A stretch of 64,000 nucleotides of DNA from Bacilli bacterium (GTDB lineage: Bacteria; Bacillota_I; Bacilli_A; RF39; UBA660), in assembly GCA_017634385.1 (NCBI GenBank), contig JAGBNN010000007.1, forward strand, positions 24,415 through 88,414, given 5' to 3'. The notes under the pieces were generated by a model, which made no database searches, was not told the origin of the DNA, and saw nothing but the letters and a program-made list of their open reading frames with translations. Position numbers and translations under genes: made by a program. Every line of letters starts with the position of its first letter. The first letter of the stretch is position 1. This document shows, piece by piece, positions 26,468 to 34,362 of this stretch.

Positions 26468-26489
26468 AAAGAAATATTTCTATTTCTTT
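26468..26489 (-). terminator. Intrinsic terminator after the EIIB-like gene
   Basis: A 9-bp perfect stem (AAAGAAATA and complement) with a 4-base loop and a seven-T run on the minus strand. Confidence 0.75.
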
Positions 26490-26803
26490 AATTCTTCAAT
26501 ATATTTCTTTAATTTATCTGCATTAGGTCCTAATATTATTTTTAATTGATTATCTATTTCAACTATTCCCTTTGCGCCTAATTTTTGTATTGCTTCTTTA
26601 TTTACTTTAGTTACATCATTAAGTGTTACCTTAAATCTAGACATATTTACTTCCATAGAAACAATGTTATCTTTTCCTCCAAGATAATCTATTAATTTAT
26701 TTGATTCTATATAAAAATCTTTTTTATTTGCTTTTAATACTATTATTACTATAAATATCAATACAATTGCTATTATAAGATATTGATAATTCATATTCAT
26801 CAT
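26480..26803 (-). CDS. Membrane-anchored EIIB-like domain lacking the phosphocysteine
   Basis: A 107-residue protein: one N-terminal helix (about residues 6-24), then a domain with the fold signature of PTS glucose-type EIIB (LIDYLGGKDNIVSMEV, FKVTLNDVTKV, AIQKLGAKGIVEIDNQLKIILGPNADKLKKYIEE). In EIIB the motif after the second strand reads C-x-T-R-L; here it is VNMSRF, so the phosphorylated Cys is an Asn. It has no EIIC partner nearby. A regulatory or structural role instead of sugar transport is likely. The start is the ATG at 26803 behind AGGTGA. Confidence 0.8.
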   Translation of the reverse strand: MMNMNYQYLIIAIVLIFIVIIVLKANKKDFYIESNKLIDYLGGKDNIVSMEVNMSRFKVTLNDVTKVNKEAIQKLGAKGIVEIDNQLKIILGPNADKLKKYIEELKK

Positions 26804-26924
26804 ATTTATCACCTACATTAATTATACTATAATTTAATAAAAAAACAAGCAAAATACCTACACTTTTTATGTATATTAAGAATATTCTATACTAGAAAAT
26901 ATAATAAAAGGGGTGGAATATATT

Positions 26925-27323
26925 ATGTGCAAAAATAACTGTAATTGTATAAGTGATATATTAAAAGTTATTTATTTACTTCAAAAAAATGCAGAATGTT
27001 CTGATGATATTATAGAAAGTTGTGATAAACCTAGTTTAGGCCAATTTGTTACATCATTTTATAATACTAGACCTGTAATGCTTTATACATGTAATAGTAA
27101 TGGTGTTACTCCATGGAGTGCTCCTACTACTAGAGTTGTAGATCCAGCTGCTACTTCTTCTGTATTTAGAATTGAAAAAATAGATAATTGTTGTGCTACA
27201 TTTAGAGTTTTAATTGCAAATGATGATGGTACTTACTCATCTACTGAATCATTCTTTACTATGAATTTAGAATGTATTTGCTGTCTTAGATGTTTAGGTG
27301 ATACTTATATAGAAAATGTTTAA
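26925..27323 (+). CDS. CotY/CotZ/ExsY-like cysteine-rich spore-coat-type protein
   Basis: A 132-residue protein with 13 cysteines. The order CISDILKVIYLLQKNA, NTRPVMLYTCNSNG, SSVFRIEKIDNCCATFRVL follows the Bacillus CotZ/ExsY family, whose members crosslink into the outer spore layers. The start is the ATG at 26925, after AAGGGGTGG. It converges on a small gene that may also be coat-related and lies next to an FtsW/RodA/SpoVE gene. No other sporulation genes are in the window, so the family match is a resemblance and not proof of sporulation. Confidence 0.7.
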   Translation: MCKNNCNCISDILKVIYLLQKNAECSDDIIESCDKPSLGQFVTSFYNTRPVMLYTCNSNGVTPWSAPTTRVVDPAATSSVFRIEKIDNCCATFRVLIANDDGTYSSTESFFTMNLECICCLRCLGDTYIENV

Positions 27324-27613
27324 TTTAGAAAATCTATTTGACTAATTTTACTTACATCTATAAGTTCATCATCTATTGTTATTAAACTATTATTGGTCCT
27401 TCCAATGATAGTTTTTTTAATTGTTTCACCAGTTGTAGTTATTATTGATACATCTGCTTTATATACATAATTTGGTGAAGAAAATATATCATTTACTTGT
27501 TTATCAACATTTACTTCTTTCTTCTTCTCTTCTTTATTAATAAAAGTTTCTTTTTGATTTTTAGATACCTTATTAACTTTTCCTTTATATAAATTTGGTA
27601 ATATTTTTTTCAT
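27320..27613 (-). CDS. Small protein with C-terminal beta domain, possibly coat-associated
   Basis: A 97-residue basic protein from the ATG at 27613 (AAAAGGATG upstream). Residues 1-50 are Lys-rich and probably disordered; residues 55-97 form a compact beta pattern VYKADVSIITTTGETIKKTIIGRTNNSLITIDDELIDVSKISQIDF. A similar short domain occurs in CotO-like coat proteins, but I am not sure of this match. Its stop overlaps the CotZ-like gene tail to tail by four bases. Confidence 0.5.
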   Translation of the reverse strand: MKKILPNLYKGKVNKVSKNQKETFINKEEKKKEVNVDKQVNDIFSSPNYVYKADVSIITTTGETIKKTIIGRTNNSLITIDDELIDVSKISQIDFLN

Positions 27614-27695
27614 AATACACATCCTTTTTATAATTTTATGCATTAATTAACAAATATTTCCTTTAATTTTGACTATACTAAAAATGGTGATGTAT

Positions 27696-28772
27696 ATGAA
27701 AAAAATAATTATACCTGTTATTCTTTTTATGATTATTAGTATTATATGTATTTATAGTAGTCAAAATTTATTGTCTTCTTCCTATAATAATTTATTTATA
27801 AAACAATTTCTTTGGTATATACTTGGATTTATTATTATATTTTTAGTATATAAAATGGATAATAATTATTTATATAAATATATATATCACTTATATATTA
27901 TAGGTAATTTACTATTATTACTAGTATTATTTTTTGGAACTGTATCTAATGGAGCGAGATGTTGGTTTAATATACCTGGGATTGGTTCTTTCCAACCTAG
28001 TGAATTTATGAAAATTATATTAATACTTATATTGTCTAAAGAATTAAATAAGGATATTAAAAAAACTTTTAAAAATGAATTAATTATTATTTTAAAGTGT
28101 TTCGTTCTTACTTTAATACCATCTTTTTTAATATTTTTAGAACCTGATACTGGTATTATATTCATATTTTTTTCTATACTTATTGTTATGCTTTTTGTAT
28201 ATGGGATTAGATATAGATGGTTTATTGTTTTTGGAATAATTATTTCTTTTTTATTTACTTTATTTTTATTATTATTTTTTAAATATCAAAATATATTTAT
28301 AAGTATATTTGGAAATAATTTCTTTTATAGAATGGATAGACTTCTTGATTTTAAAAATGGTACTGGTATGCAGCTTACTAATGCTCTTGCAGCTTCTGGT
28401 AGTAGTGGTTTATTTGGTTATGGAATTGGTAAAACTCCTGTATATTTTCCAGAACCACAAACTGATTTTATCTTTTCTATTTTTTCAAGTAACTTTGGAT
28501 TTATTCCGTCTATATTATTACTGATATTAATCTTATATTTTGATATACAAATTTTATTAGTAGCAAAAAATTGTAATAATCAAGATAAGCTTATAATATC
28601 TGGTATTATATCTATGCTTTTATTTGGTCAAATTCAAAATATAGGTATGAATTTAGGCCTTTTACCAATTACAGGTATTACTCTTCCATTTATAAGTTAT
28701 GGAGGATCTAGCTTAATTAGTTATATGATTACAATTGGTATTGTCTTAAATATTAAAAAAAGAGTAAGTTAA
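27696..28772 (+). CDS. FtsW/RodA/SpoVE-family peptidoglycan glycosyltransferase
   Basis: A 358-residue SEDS protein with about ten helices. NGARCWFNIPGIGSFQPSEFMKI, EPDTG near residue 150 with the catalytic Asp, FFYRMDRLLDFKNGTGMQLTNALAASGSSGLFGYGIG, PEPQTDFIFS and the terminal LPFISYGGSSLISYM are diagnostic. SEDS enzymes polymerise lipid II. The start is the ATG at 27696. The neighbour CotZ-like gene makes SpoVE one option, but sequence alone does not separate FtsW, RodA and SpoVE here. Confidence 0.9.
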   Translation: MKKIIIPVILFMIISIICIYSSQNLLSSSYNNLFIKQFLWYILGFIIIFLVYKMDNNYLYKYIYHLYIIGNLLLLLVLFFGTVSNGARCWFNIPGIGSFQPSEFMKIILILILSKELNKDIKKTFKNELIIILKCFVLTLIPSFLIFLEPDTGIIFIFFSILIVMLFVYGIRYRWFIVFGIIISFLFTLFLLLFFKYQNIFISIFGNNFFYRMDRLLDFKNGTGMQLTNALAASGSSGLFGYGIGKTPVYFPEPQTDFIFSIFSSNFGFIPSILLLILILYFDIQILLVAKNCNNQDKLIISGIISMLLFGQIQNIGMNLGLLPITGITLPFISYGGSSLISYMITIGIVLNIKKRVS

Positions 28773-28784
28773 CTTACTCTTTTT
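28757..28784. terminator. Bidirectional terminator
   Basis: A 28-base perfect palindrome (arms AAAAAGAGTAAGTT and complement) between convergent stop codons, with T-runs both ways. Confidence 0.85.
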
Positions 28785-29547
28785 CTTCCAATCCTTCTTT
28801 AACGCCTTTAGCTATTTCTTTACTTACTTCACCTGCTGTTGGTGCCATTTCACTTGCTGCTTCTTTTATTATTGGCATTTCTTGTTGAACTTTAAATGCT
28901 GTTATTTCTCTTCTTTTTGAGATAACAAATAATACTATAGATACAATTACTGAAACAAAAATTATAAATCCTCCAAACATAAAGAATGGTGAATATTTTA
29001 CAAATCTATATCCTTTATCTACTTGATTACCTGCAAAATTAAATATAGATAAAAATGTATCTAATCCTTCTTCATTTTCTACTGGTACTTGATCAACTTT
29101 TGCTTTTCCATATATTTTTGTTTCTAATATTGCTTTATTAGAATTTTTTTCTGCTAATTCTTTTGTTTTTTCAGTTATTGATGTAATTATTTTATTTACT
29201 TCATTCATATCAGTAGAAATAGAAAAATTCTCCATTATTTCATCTTTTTTAGTATTTAGAGTTTTTAATTCTTCCTCTAAACTAGAAATTTCTTTTTTTA
29301 TTTTTTCATATTCTTCTTTTGAATTATCTATTTCTTCTTTTGTATATTTTTTTGTTATACTATTTTTTATTCTATCTCCAGTTTCTCCAAGTGGTGTAGT
29401 TTTATCATTATTATATAAAACTATACCTGTTATTATTAATGCTAAACCTATAAAAACCCCTACTAATAATACTATCAAAGATGCTCTTTTTAATCCTTTT
29501 ACTGATTTTTGATATTTTTCTTCATTTAAATATTCGTTATTATCCAT
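28774..29547 (-). CDS. Two-helix membrane protein with extracytoplasmic coiled coil
   Basis: A 257-residue protein with helices at about residues 22-45 and 190-212 enclosing a long charged coiled coil (YTKEEIDNSKEEYEKIKKEISSLEEELKTLNTKKDEI) and a helical tail with an Ala/Glu-rich stretch. No family recognised. It starts from ATG at 29547 behind AAGGAT-type sequence, and forms a single-gene unit after tRNA-Ala. A scaffold or sensor role is possible but not supported by any motif. Confidence 0.6.
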   Translation of the reverse strand: MDNNEYLNEEKYQKSVKGLKRASLIVLLVGVFIGLALIITGIVLYNNDKTTPLGETGDRIKNSITKKYTKEEIDNSKEEYEKIKKEISSLEEELKTLNTKKDEIMENFSISTDMNEVNKIITSITEKTKELAEKNSNKAILETKIYGKAKVDQVPVENEEGLDTFLSIFNFAGNQVDKGYRFVKYSPFFMFGGFIIFVSVIVSIVLFVISKRREITAFKVQQEMPIIKEAASEMAPTAGEVSKEIAKGVKEGLEEKE

Positions 29548-29591
29548 ATTACTTATCCTTTCTTATAATTAGTATAACATAAAATAAAAAA

Positions 29592-29610
29592 AAAGAACAT
29601 AATGTTCTTT
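29592..29610 (-). terminator. Intrinsic terminator of tRNA-Ala
   Basis: A 9-bp stem (AAAGAACAT and complement) and a nine-T run on the minus strand right after the tRNA. Confidence 0.75.
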
Positions 29611-29620
29611 AATTTCAAAA

Positions 29621-29697
29621 TGGTGGAGCTTAGGGGATTCGAACCCCTGACCCTCTGCGTGCAGGGCAGATGCTCTAGCCAGCTGAGCTAAAGCCCC
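29621..29697 (-). tRNA. tRNA-Ala (TGC)
   Basis: Minus-strand cloverleaf with acceptor GGGGCTT/AAGCTCC, D-arm GCTCAGCTGGCTAGAGC, anticodon TGC in CCCTGCACG, T-loop GGTTCGAATCC and encoded CCA. Confidence 0.96.
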
Positions 29698-29700
29698 ATG

Positions 29701-29760
29701 ACTATTTGCGGTTTTTTCAACTGCAAATAGATTATAACATAATAATTTATTAAAAGTCAA
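29701..29760 (-). promoter_or_regulatory. tRNA-Ala promoter and 5' leader hairpin
   Basis: On the minus strand -35 TTGACT (29760-29755), 18-base spacer, -10 TATAAT (29736-29731), followed by an 8-bp hairpin (CTATTTGC...GCAAATAG, 29702-29730) lying between the start site and the tRNA, probably removed by RNase P processing. Confidence 0.65.
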
Positions 29761-29763
29761 CTA

Positions 29764-30105
29764 TTATTCTTCAGTATTTTCTTGAAGAAGTTTTTGTACT
29801 ACACCTACTAGTCTATCAAACTCTTCTTCATCATCTACACTTACAAGAACGTCTCCTTCTTCTGTAGATTGTACTTCTAATATATATGAATTATTTTCAT
29901 CGTCTAAATCGTTTACTACTGCATAACTTTTTCCATTGTCATCAAAAGTACCTACGATTTCAACTTTTACTTTTTCTCCGTTATCGTCTTCCATTTCAAT
30001 TATTAATGGATTATTACATCCACATGCACAATTTTCATCACAATTGCAATCATCACCACAACTGCATTCACCTGGTTTGCAGTTACATTTTTTTTCTTCT
30101 TCCAT
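29764..30105 (-). CDS. DUF1292 protein with metallothionein-like cysteine cluster
   Basis: A 113-residue acidic protein. Residues 5-32 hold nine cysteines, mostly as C-x-C and C-x(3,4)-C pairs (KCNCKPGECSCGDDCNCDEN, then CACGC), which looks like a metal-binding knuckle. The rest (NPLIIEMEDDNGEKVKVEIVGTFDDNGKSYAVVNDL and a DVLVSVDDEEEFDRLVGVVQKLL end) is a DUF1292 domain, like the shorter one at 324-584. The ATG at 30105 follows AGGAGG. The fusion hints at zinc, copper or iron binding; nothing here tells which. Confidence 0.8.
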   Translation of the reverse strand: MEEEKKCNCKPGECSCGDDCNCDENCACGCNNPLIIEMEDDNGEKVKVEIVGTFDDNGKSYAVVNDLDDENNSYILEVQSTEEGDVLVSVDDEEEFDRLVGVVQKLLQENTEE

Positions 30106-30166
30106 AATGACCTCCTAAACATTTTTATTATAACATATTATTGTAATATTTATACTTTATTTTAAT

Positions 30167-31708
30167 TTAATTTACATCTTTTTTATTTAATTGTATTGAT
30201 ACACCTTTTCCAGTATTAGGTACTTGTCTTGTATATATAAAATCTATTATATAAAAACTAACTAATATTACTGCGAGTGTTATTTTTATACAAGGTTTTA
30301 TCTTATTATAGAATCTATTAAGATATGGTACTAATAAATATGTAAATATACATCCTAATAATCCAAATACCAATAATCCTTCTAGACATATTCTTCCATG
30401 TAAATTTAAAAAGTATCCACTATAATCCCACCATTTTAATTTTAAGAATACTTCTAGATATAACCCTGTAAAATATTCTACTATTCCACATATTACTAAT
30501 GATGCGATAAATAACACTAATGGCTTTTTCTTAAATCTTTGAAGCAATACAATTATTAATAGTCCACCCCATCCATATATAGGAAGCCAAGGCCCATGCA
30601 TTGTTCCTCTATTTACTATGATTCCTTCAGTAAAGAATGTAACTAATACTTCCCATAAAAATCCAAATATTGAAAAAGTAAAGAAAAATAATATTAAATT
30701 TGGCAGTGTATAATGTATGTTTTCACTATTTATCTTAAGCCATTTTTTATGATGTGCCTCTTTTATGAAATAAAGTCCTGTTGGATATTCCCAAGCCTGA
30801 CTTTCACCATTTAAGTACTTATCCTTAAAATATCTTTTATGATTATCATATATTTTTTCTCTTAATGTCATATAAACATTAGCATTTATACTTTCTTTAT
30901 ATGGATTAAAATAAAATATATTTGATATTCCTAGTGTAATATAACTTAATATATACCAATGAATTAAACTTAAATCTAACTTAAACATAGTAAATTTATA
31001 TCCATTAGACATTTCTTTTGATAATTTAAAACAATCTTTTGAATCTATATCAGGATTTTCCGCTAATATATATGGAATCATTTTATATTCATAATGTTTT
31101 ACTATTCCCCAAATTATAGTAAGAGACCAAAGTAATGTATATATTTCTTTTTGTAACATTATATATGCTACATTCTTTGTTTTTTTAATTCTATATACGA
31201 ATAATATTTTATCAAAAGGTGTATTTCTATATTTTCTATGTTCTAAGAAATATCTATTCTTACCTACTATTATTATATTTTGTACAAATATAAAAATTAA
31301 AAAGTAAATAAATATTCCAATTGATAGTATTATTAATGATGATATTGAATTGTTAAAAAATAATTGATTATTAGCATTTAATATACCTATAACTATAGAT
31401 CCACTACCGTTTATTTGATTAAATAATACTGATAATACCCCTCTTGTAGGTTTATAATTAGTAACTTTTAATACCTTTCCATAAGTATGAGTATTTTTTA
31501 TAAAATTTTCTATTGTATTTAAATTATTTGTATCAAGTACATTCATAGTTATCGAATTTGATATTGTATCATTTTCTATTTGTTTTGCTGTATTAAATTT
31601 ATATCCGTTAGATATAATTAAAGTCACAATAAAACATACTAGTACACTAGTAAAAAAATGGTATTTTAAACTATGTCTTGCTTCTTTTTTTATACCCTTA
31701 AAATTCAT
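30167..31708 (-). CDS. DUF975 plus CmpB-type putative ABC permease fusion
   Basis: A 513-residue membrane protein. The N-terminal 300 residues (MNFKGIKKEARHSLKYHFF, YIMLQKEIYTLLWSLTIIWGIVKHYEYKMIPYILAENPDID, DLSLIHWYILSYITLGI) match DUF975, a multi-helix domain. The C-terminal 190 residues (FSIFGFLWEVLVTFFTEGIIVNRGTMHGPWLPIYGWGGLLI, FTGLYLEVFLKLKWWDYS, GRICLEGLLVFGLLG) match the putative ABC transporter type IV / CmpB family (PF06541). About ten helices in total. Both parts occur in Firmicutes and their fusion suggests a joint role, but no transport substrate is known. Confidence 0.78.
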   Translation of the reverse strand: MNFKGIKKEARHSLKYHFFTSVLVCFIVTLIISNGYKFNTAKQIENDTISNSITMNVLDTNNLNTIENFIKNTHTYGKVLKVTNYKPTRGVLSVLFNQINGSGSIVIGILNANNQLFFNNSISSLIILSIGIFIYFLIFIFVQNIIIVGKNRYFLEHRKYRNTPFDKILFVYRIKKTKNVAYIMLQKEIYTLLWSLTIIWGIVKHYEYKMIPYILAENPDIDSKDCFKLSKEMSNGYKFTMFKLDLSLIHWYILSYITLGISNIFYFNPYKESINANVYMTLREKIYDNHKRYFKDKYLNGESQAWEYPTGLYFIKEAHHKKWLKINSENIHYTLPNLILFFFTFSIFGFLWEVLVTFFTEGIIVNRGTMHGPWLPIYGWGGLLIIVLLQRFKKKPLVLFIASLVICGIVEYFTGLYLEVFLKLKWWDYSGYFLNLHGRICLEGLLVFGLLGCIFTYLLVPYLNRFYNKIKPCIKITLAVILVSFYIIDFIYTRQVPNTGKGVSIQLNKKDVN

Positions 31709-31741
31709 ATTTACTCCTATTATATATATTATACAATAAAA

Positions 31742-31767
31742 AAAGTAAGTTTAAAAGAACTTACTTT
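31742..31767 (-). terminator. Intrinsic terminator of the gpx-ohrR-trxB operon
   Basis: A 10-bp perfect stem (AAAGTAAGTT and complement) with a 6-base loop, overlapping the trxB stop. Confidence 0.8.
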
Positions 31768-32648
31768 ATATTTTTTATAGCATTAACCGCAGCGATTGCT
31801 CCATCTGATGTAGCTGTTACAAGTTGTCTTAAACTTTTTGGTCTTATATCACCAGCAACATATATTCCTTTTTTGTTTGATTGTAAATTTTCGTCAGTCA
31901 TTATATATCCATTTTCATCTATTTTTAAATCTTTAGTTAAATTATTATTTTCAGGTATTTGACCTATTGCTATAAATAATCCATCTATTTTTAAATTAGA
32001 TACATTATCTTCATTATCTTTGATATCTACATCAGTTATCTTATCTTTACCATTAATCTTTATTACATTAGTATTTAATATAAACTCAACATTTTCTTTT
32101 GATTTTAACTTTTTAGTTAAATAATAACTTGCTTTAAATTTTTCATTTCTATGTATTACATATACTTTCTTTGCGATATCACTTAAATATATTGCTTCTG
32201 AAAATGCTGTATTACCTGCTCCTATTACAGCAACTGTTTTACCTTTATAGAATGCTCCATCACATGTAGCACAATATGATATACCCTTTCCTTCAAATTT
32301 ATCTTCTCCAGGTATATTTAATTTTCTATTTCTAACACCAATTGCTATTATAATAGCTTTTGCTTCATATTCATTTTTTTCAGTTATTACTTTTTTACCA
32401 TCTATATCTATTGCTTTTTCAAATTTTACTTCTGCACCAAGTTCTATTACTTGATTATATAGATTAGTTGCAAAATCATATCCTGATATATGTGGTGCAG
32501 CTGGATAATTATCTATCTTATCAGTTGTTACTATTTGTCCACCATATGTTTTTGCTTCTAATACTAATACAGTTTTATTACTTCTTCTTGCATATATAGC
32601 ACTTGTTAAACCTGCTGGTCCTGCGCCTATTATTATAATATCGTACAT
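31761..32648 (-). CDS. trxB: Thioredoxin reductase
   Basis: A 295-residue FAD/NADPH disulfide reductase: IIIGAGPAGLTSAIYARRS binds FAD, the active site CATCDGAF near residue 133 has the redox Cys pair, AVIGAGNTAFSEAIYL binds NADPH and GIYVAGDIRPKSLRQLVTATSDGAIAA ends the FAD domain. It recycles thioredoxin. The start overlaps the ohrR stop by one base; it is the last gene of a peroxide-response operon. Confidence 0.93.
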   Translation of the reverse strand: MYDIIIIGAGPAGLTSAIYARRSNKTVLVLEAKTYGGQIVTTDKIDNYPAAPHISGYDFATNLYNQVIELGAEVKFEKAIDIDGKKVITEKNEYEAKAIIIAIGVRNRKLNIPGEDKFEGKGISYCATCDGAFYKGKTVAVIGAGNTAFSEAIYLSDIAKKVYVIHRNEKFKASYYLTKKLKSKENVEFILNTNVIKINGKDKITDVDIKDNEDNVSNLKIDGLFIAIGQIPENNNLTKDLKIDENGYIMTDENLQSNKKGIYVAGDIRPKSLRQLVTATSDGAIAAVNAIKNIK

Positions 32649-33085
32649 TATTTATCACCTTCTCTTACATTATATAATATTTTGTATAATAATTCATATA
32701 ATTTTAATGCATCTTTTTCATTTAAATTAATACATTTACCTACTTTTTCTGGAATTGATATAGCTTTTTTCTTTAAATTTATTCCTTCTTTTGTAATTGT
32801 TATTATTAAATTTCTTTCATCTTTTTCAGATCTTTGTCTTTTTATATATTTTTTCTGTTCTAATTTTTTTAGTAAAGGTGTTAATGTACCTGAATCTAAA
32901 AATAATTTATCTCCTAATTCTTTTACTGTTAATTTATTATACTCCCATAATACTAACATAGTGATATACTGTGTATAAGTCAAATCAAGTTCATCTAGTA
33001 AAGGTTGATATTTCTTTATTACTTCTTTACTAGCTGCATAAAGTGGAAAACACAATTGATTTTCTATTTTTAAACAATCTTCCAT
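32648..33085 (-). CDS. ohrR: OhrR-type MarR-family organic-peroxide repressor
   Basis: A 145-residue winged-helix dimer protein. The N-terminal CFPLYAASKEVIKKYQPLLDELDLTYTQYITMLVLWE with a single Cys before FPLYA at residue 12 is the OhrR signature; that Cys is the peroxide sensor. The recognition helix LFLDSGTLTPLLKKLEQKKYIKRQRSEKDERNL and wing follow. It lies between gpx and trxB and probably represses them through the palindrome at 33571-33596. Confidence 0.88.
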   Translation of the reverse strand: MEDCLKIENQLCFPLYAASKEVIKKYQPLLDELDLTYTQYITMLVLWEYNKLTVKELGDKLFLDSGTLTPLLKKLEQKKYIKRQRSEKDERNLIITITKEGINLKKKAISIPEKVGKCINLNEKDALKLYELLYKILYNVREGDK

Positions 33086-33086
33086 A

Positions 33087-33560
33087 TTATAGTAATTCTT
33101 TTATATCCTTTTCTATTTTTTCAGGAGTATCTGTTGGAGCAAATCTTTTTATAACATTTCCTTCTCTATCAACTAAAAATTTAGTAAAATTCCATTTTAT
33201 ATTTCCACTTAATATTCCTTTTTTTTGTGATTTTAAATATGTATATAATGGATCTTCATTTTTACCATTAACTTCTATTTTAGCAAATTGCGGGAATGTT
33301 GTATTGTAATGCAATGTACAAAATTCATGTATTTCTTCAGCATTTCCTGGTGCTTGATTACCAAATTGGTTACATGGAAAGTCTAATATTTCTAATCCTT
33401 CTTTATTATATGTTTCATATAATTTTTCTAATCCTTCATATTGTGGAGTAAAACCACATCCAGTTGCAGTATTAACTATTAATAAAACCTTTCCTTTATA
33501 TTTTTCTAAACTTACATCTTTTCCTTTATTATCTTTTACTTTAATATCATATATACTCAT
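33087..33560 (-). CDS. gpx: Glutathione-peroxidase-family thiol peroxidase
   Basis: A 157-residue cytosolic peroxidase. [20 protein letters not shown] holds the peroxidatic Cys, [14 protein letters not shown] the catalytic Gln and second Cys, and [14 protein letters not shown] the Trp-Asn. Bacterial members with Cys use thioredoxin, which fits the trxB gene in the same operon. The start ATG 33560 follows AGGAGG. First gene after the OhrR-type operator. Confidence 0.92.
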   Translation of the reverse strand: MSIYDIKVKDNKGKDVSLEKYKGKVLLIVNTATGCGFTPQYEGLEKLYETYNKEGLEILDFPCNQFGNQAPGNAEEIHEFCTLHYNTTFPQFAKIEVNGKNEDPLYTYLKSQKKGILSGNIKWNFTKFLVDREGNVIKRFAPTDTPEKIEKDIKELL

Positions 33561-33570
33561 AATATCCTCC

Positions 33571-33621
33571 TAATTAAATTGTATACAATTTAATTATATA
33601 TAATTTATTATTTCATGTCAA
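33571..33621 (-). promoter_or_regulatory. gpx-ohrR-trxB promoter with OhrR-type operator
   Basis: On the minus strand -35 TTGACA (33621-33616), 17-base spacer, -10 TATAAT (33598-33593). A perfect 26-base palindrome at 33571-33596 (half-site TAATTAAATTGTA) overlaps the -10 and the start site. The core resembles the Bacillus OhrR box (TACAATT/AATTGTA), fitting autoregulation by the OhrR in this operon. Confidence 0.8.
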
Positions 33622-33625
33622 TAAA

Positions 33626-33649
33626 AAAATAAACCATAAGGTTTATTTT
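33626..33649 (-). terminator. Intrinsic terminator of the aquaporin gene
   Basis: A 10-bp perfect stem (AAAATAAACC and complement) with a 4-base loop and T-run on the minus strand. Confidence 0.8.
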
Positions 33650-34320
33650 CTTTTTACTTTTTTAGTAACATTTAAATATTTAAATACACAAGCTGCTAAA
33701 GCTGCTCCTAAAAGTGGTGCTACTATAAATAACCATACTTGTGAAAGAGCTGCTCCACCTTGTATTACTGCAGGTGCTAAACTTCTAGCTGGATTAACTG
33801 AAGTTCCAGTTATTGTGATTCCAAATAGATGAACAAAAGTTAATGTTAAACCGATAACTATTCCGGCTATATTAGATTTCTTTTCATCACTTGTAACACC
33901 AAGTATTGTATAAATGAATATAAATGTTAATACTACTTCAAGTATAAATGCACCAAGCATTGTAACATTAGCAGCTGATAATGATCCATATCCATTTGCA
34001 CCTAAACTTTCTACACCAATTGCAGTTGCCTTTAATATAACAAATAATATTCCAGTTCCTGCGAATGCACCAAGTATTTGAGCTACTACATATCCTAGAA
34101 AATCTTTTCTAGTCATCTTGTTTGATAAAAGCATAGCAAATGATACAGCTGGATTAACATGACATCCTGAAATATCACCAATTACATATGCACTTGCTAT
34201 TATTGCAAGTCCAAATGCTAATGATGTTGCGATTATATTTCCTCCTGTTACTACTGCTATTCCTGTACCAAATAATACAAGTGTTAAAGTTCCTATAAAC
34301 TCAGCAATATACTTTCTCAT
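33643..34320 (-). CDS. Aquaporin (MIP family, AqpZ-like)
   Basis: A 225-residue six-helix channel with the two NPA boxes (HVNPAVSFAMLL near residue 55 and SVNPARSLAPAV near 175). It starts KYIAEFIGTLTLVLFGTGIAVV, the usual first helix. The residue following the second NPA (RS, with Ala and small residues around) and the length suit a water channel more than a glycerol facilitator, but this is an inference. Ends in a basic tail. Single-gene unit. Confidence 0.9.
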   Translation of the reverse strand: MRKYIAEFIGTLTLVLFGTGIAVVTGGNIIATSLAFGLAIIASAYVIGDISGCHVNPAVSFAMLLSNKMTRKDFLGYVVAQILGAFAGTGILFVILKATAIGVESLGANGYGSLSAANVTMLGAFILEVVLTFIFIYTILGVTSDEKKSNIAGIVIGLTLTFVHLFGITITGTSVNPARSLAPAVIQGGAALSQVWLFIVAPLLGAALAACVFKYLNVTKKVKRK

Positions 34321-34362
34321 ATTCTCCCAATCCTTTCTATTATTATTGTAATTTCATTTTAT

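Noticed and set aside
27696..28772. Naming the SEDS gene spoVE
   Set aside because: Only the neighbouring CotZ-like gene suggests it; the sequence motifs are common to FtsW, RodA and SpoVE.
29569..29760. Open reading frame across tRNA-Ala
   Set aside because: It reads through the tRNA and its terminator and has no ribosome site; the same holds for frames over the tRNA clusters at 39210-39497, 40951-41169 and 46626-46880.
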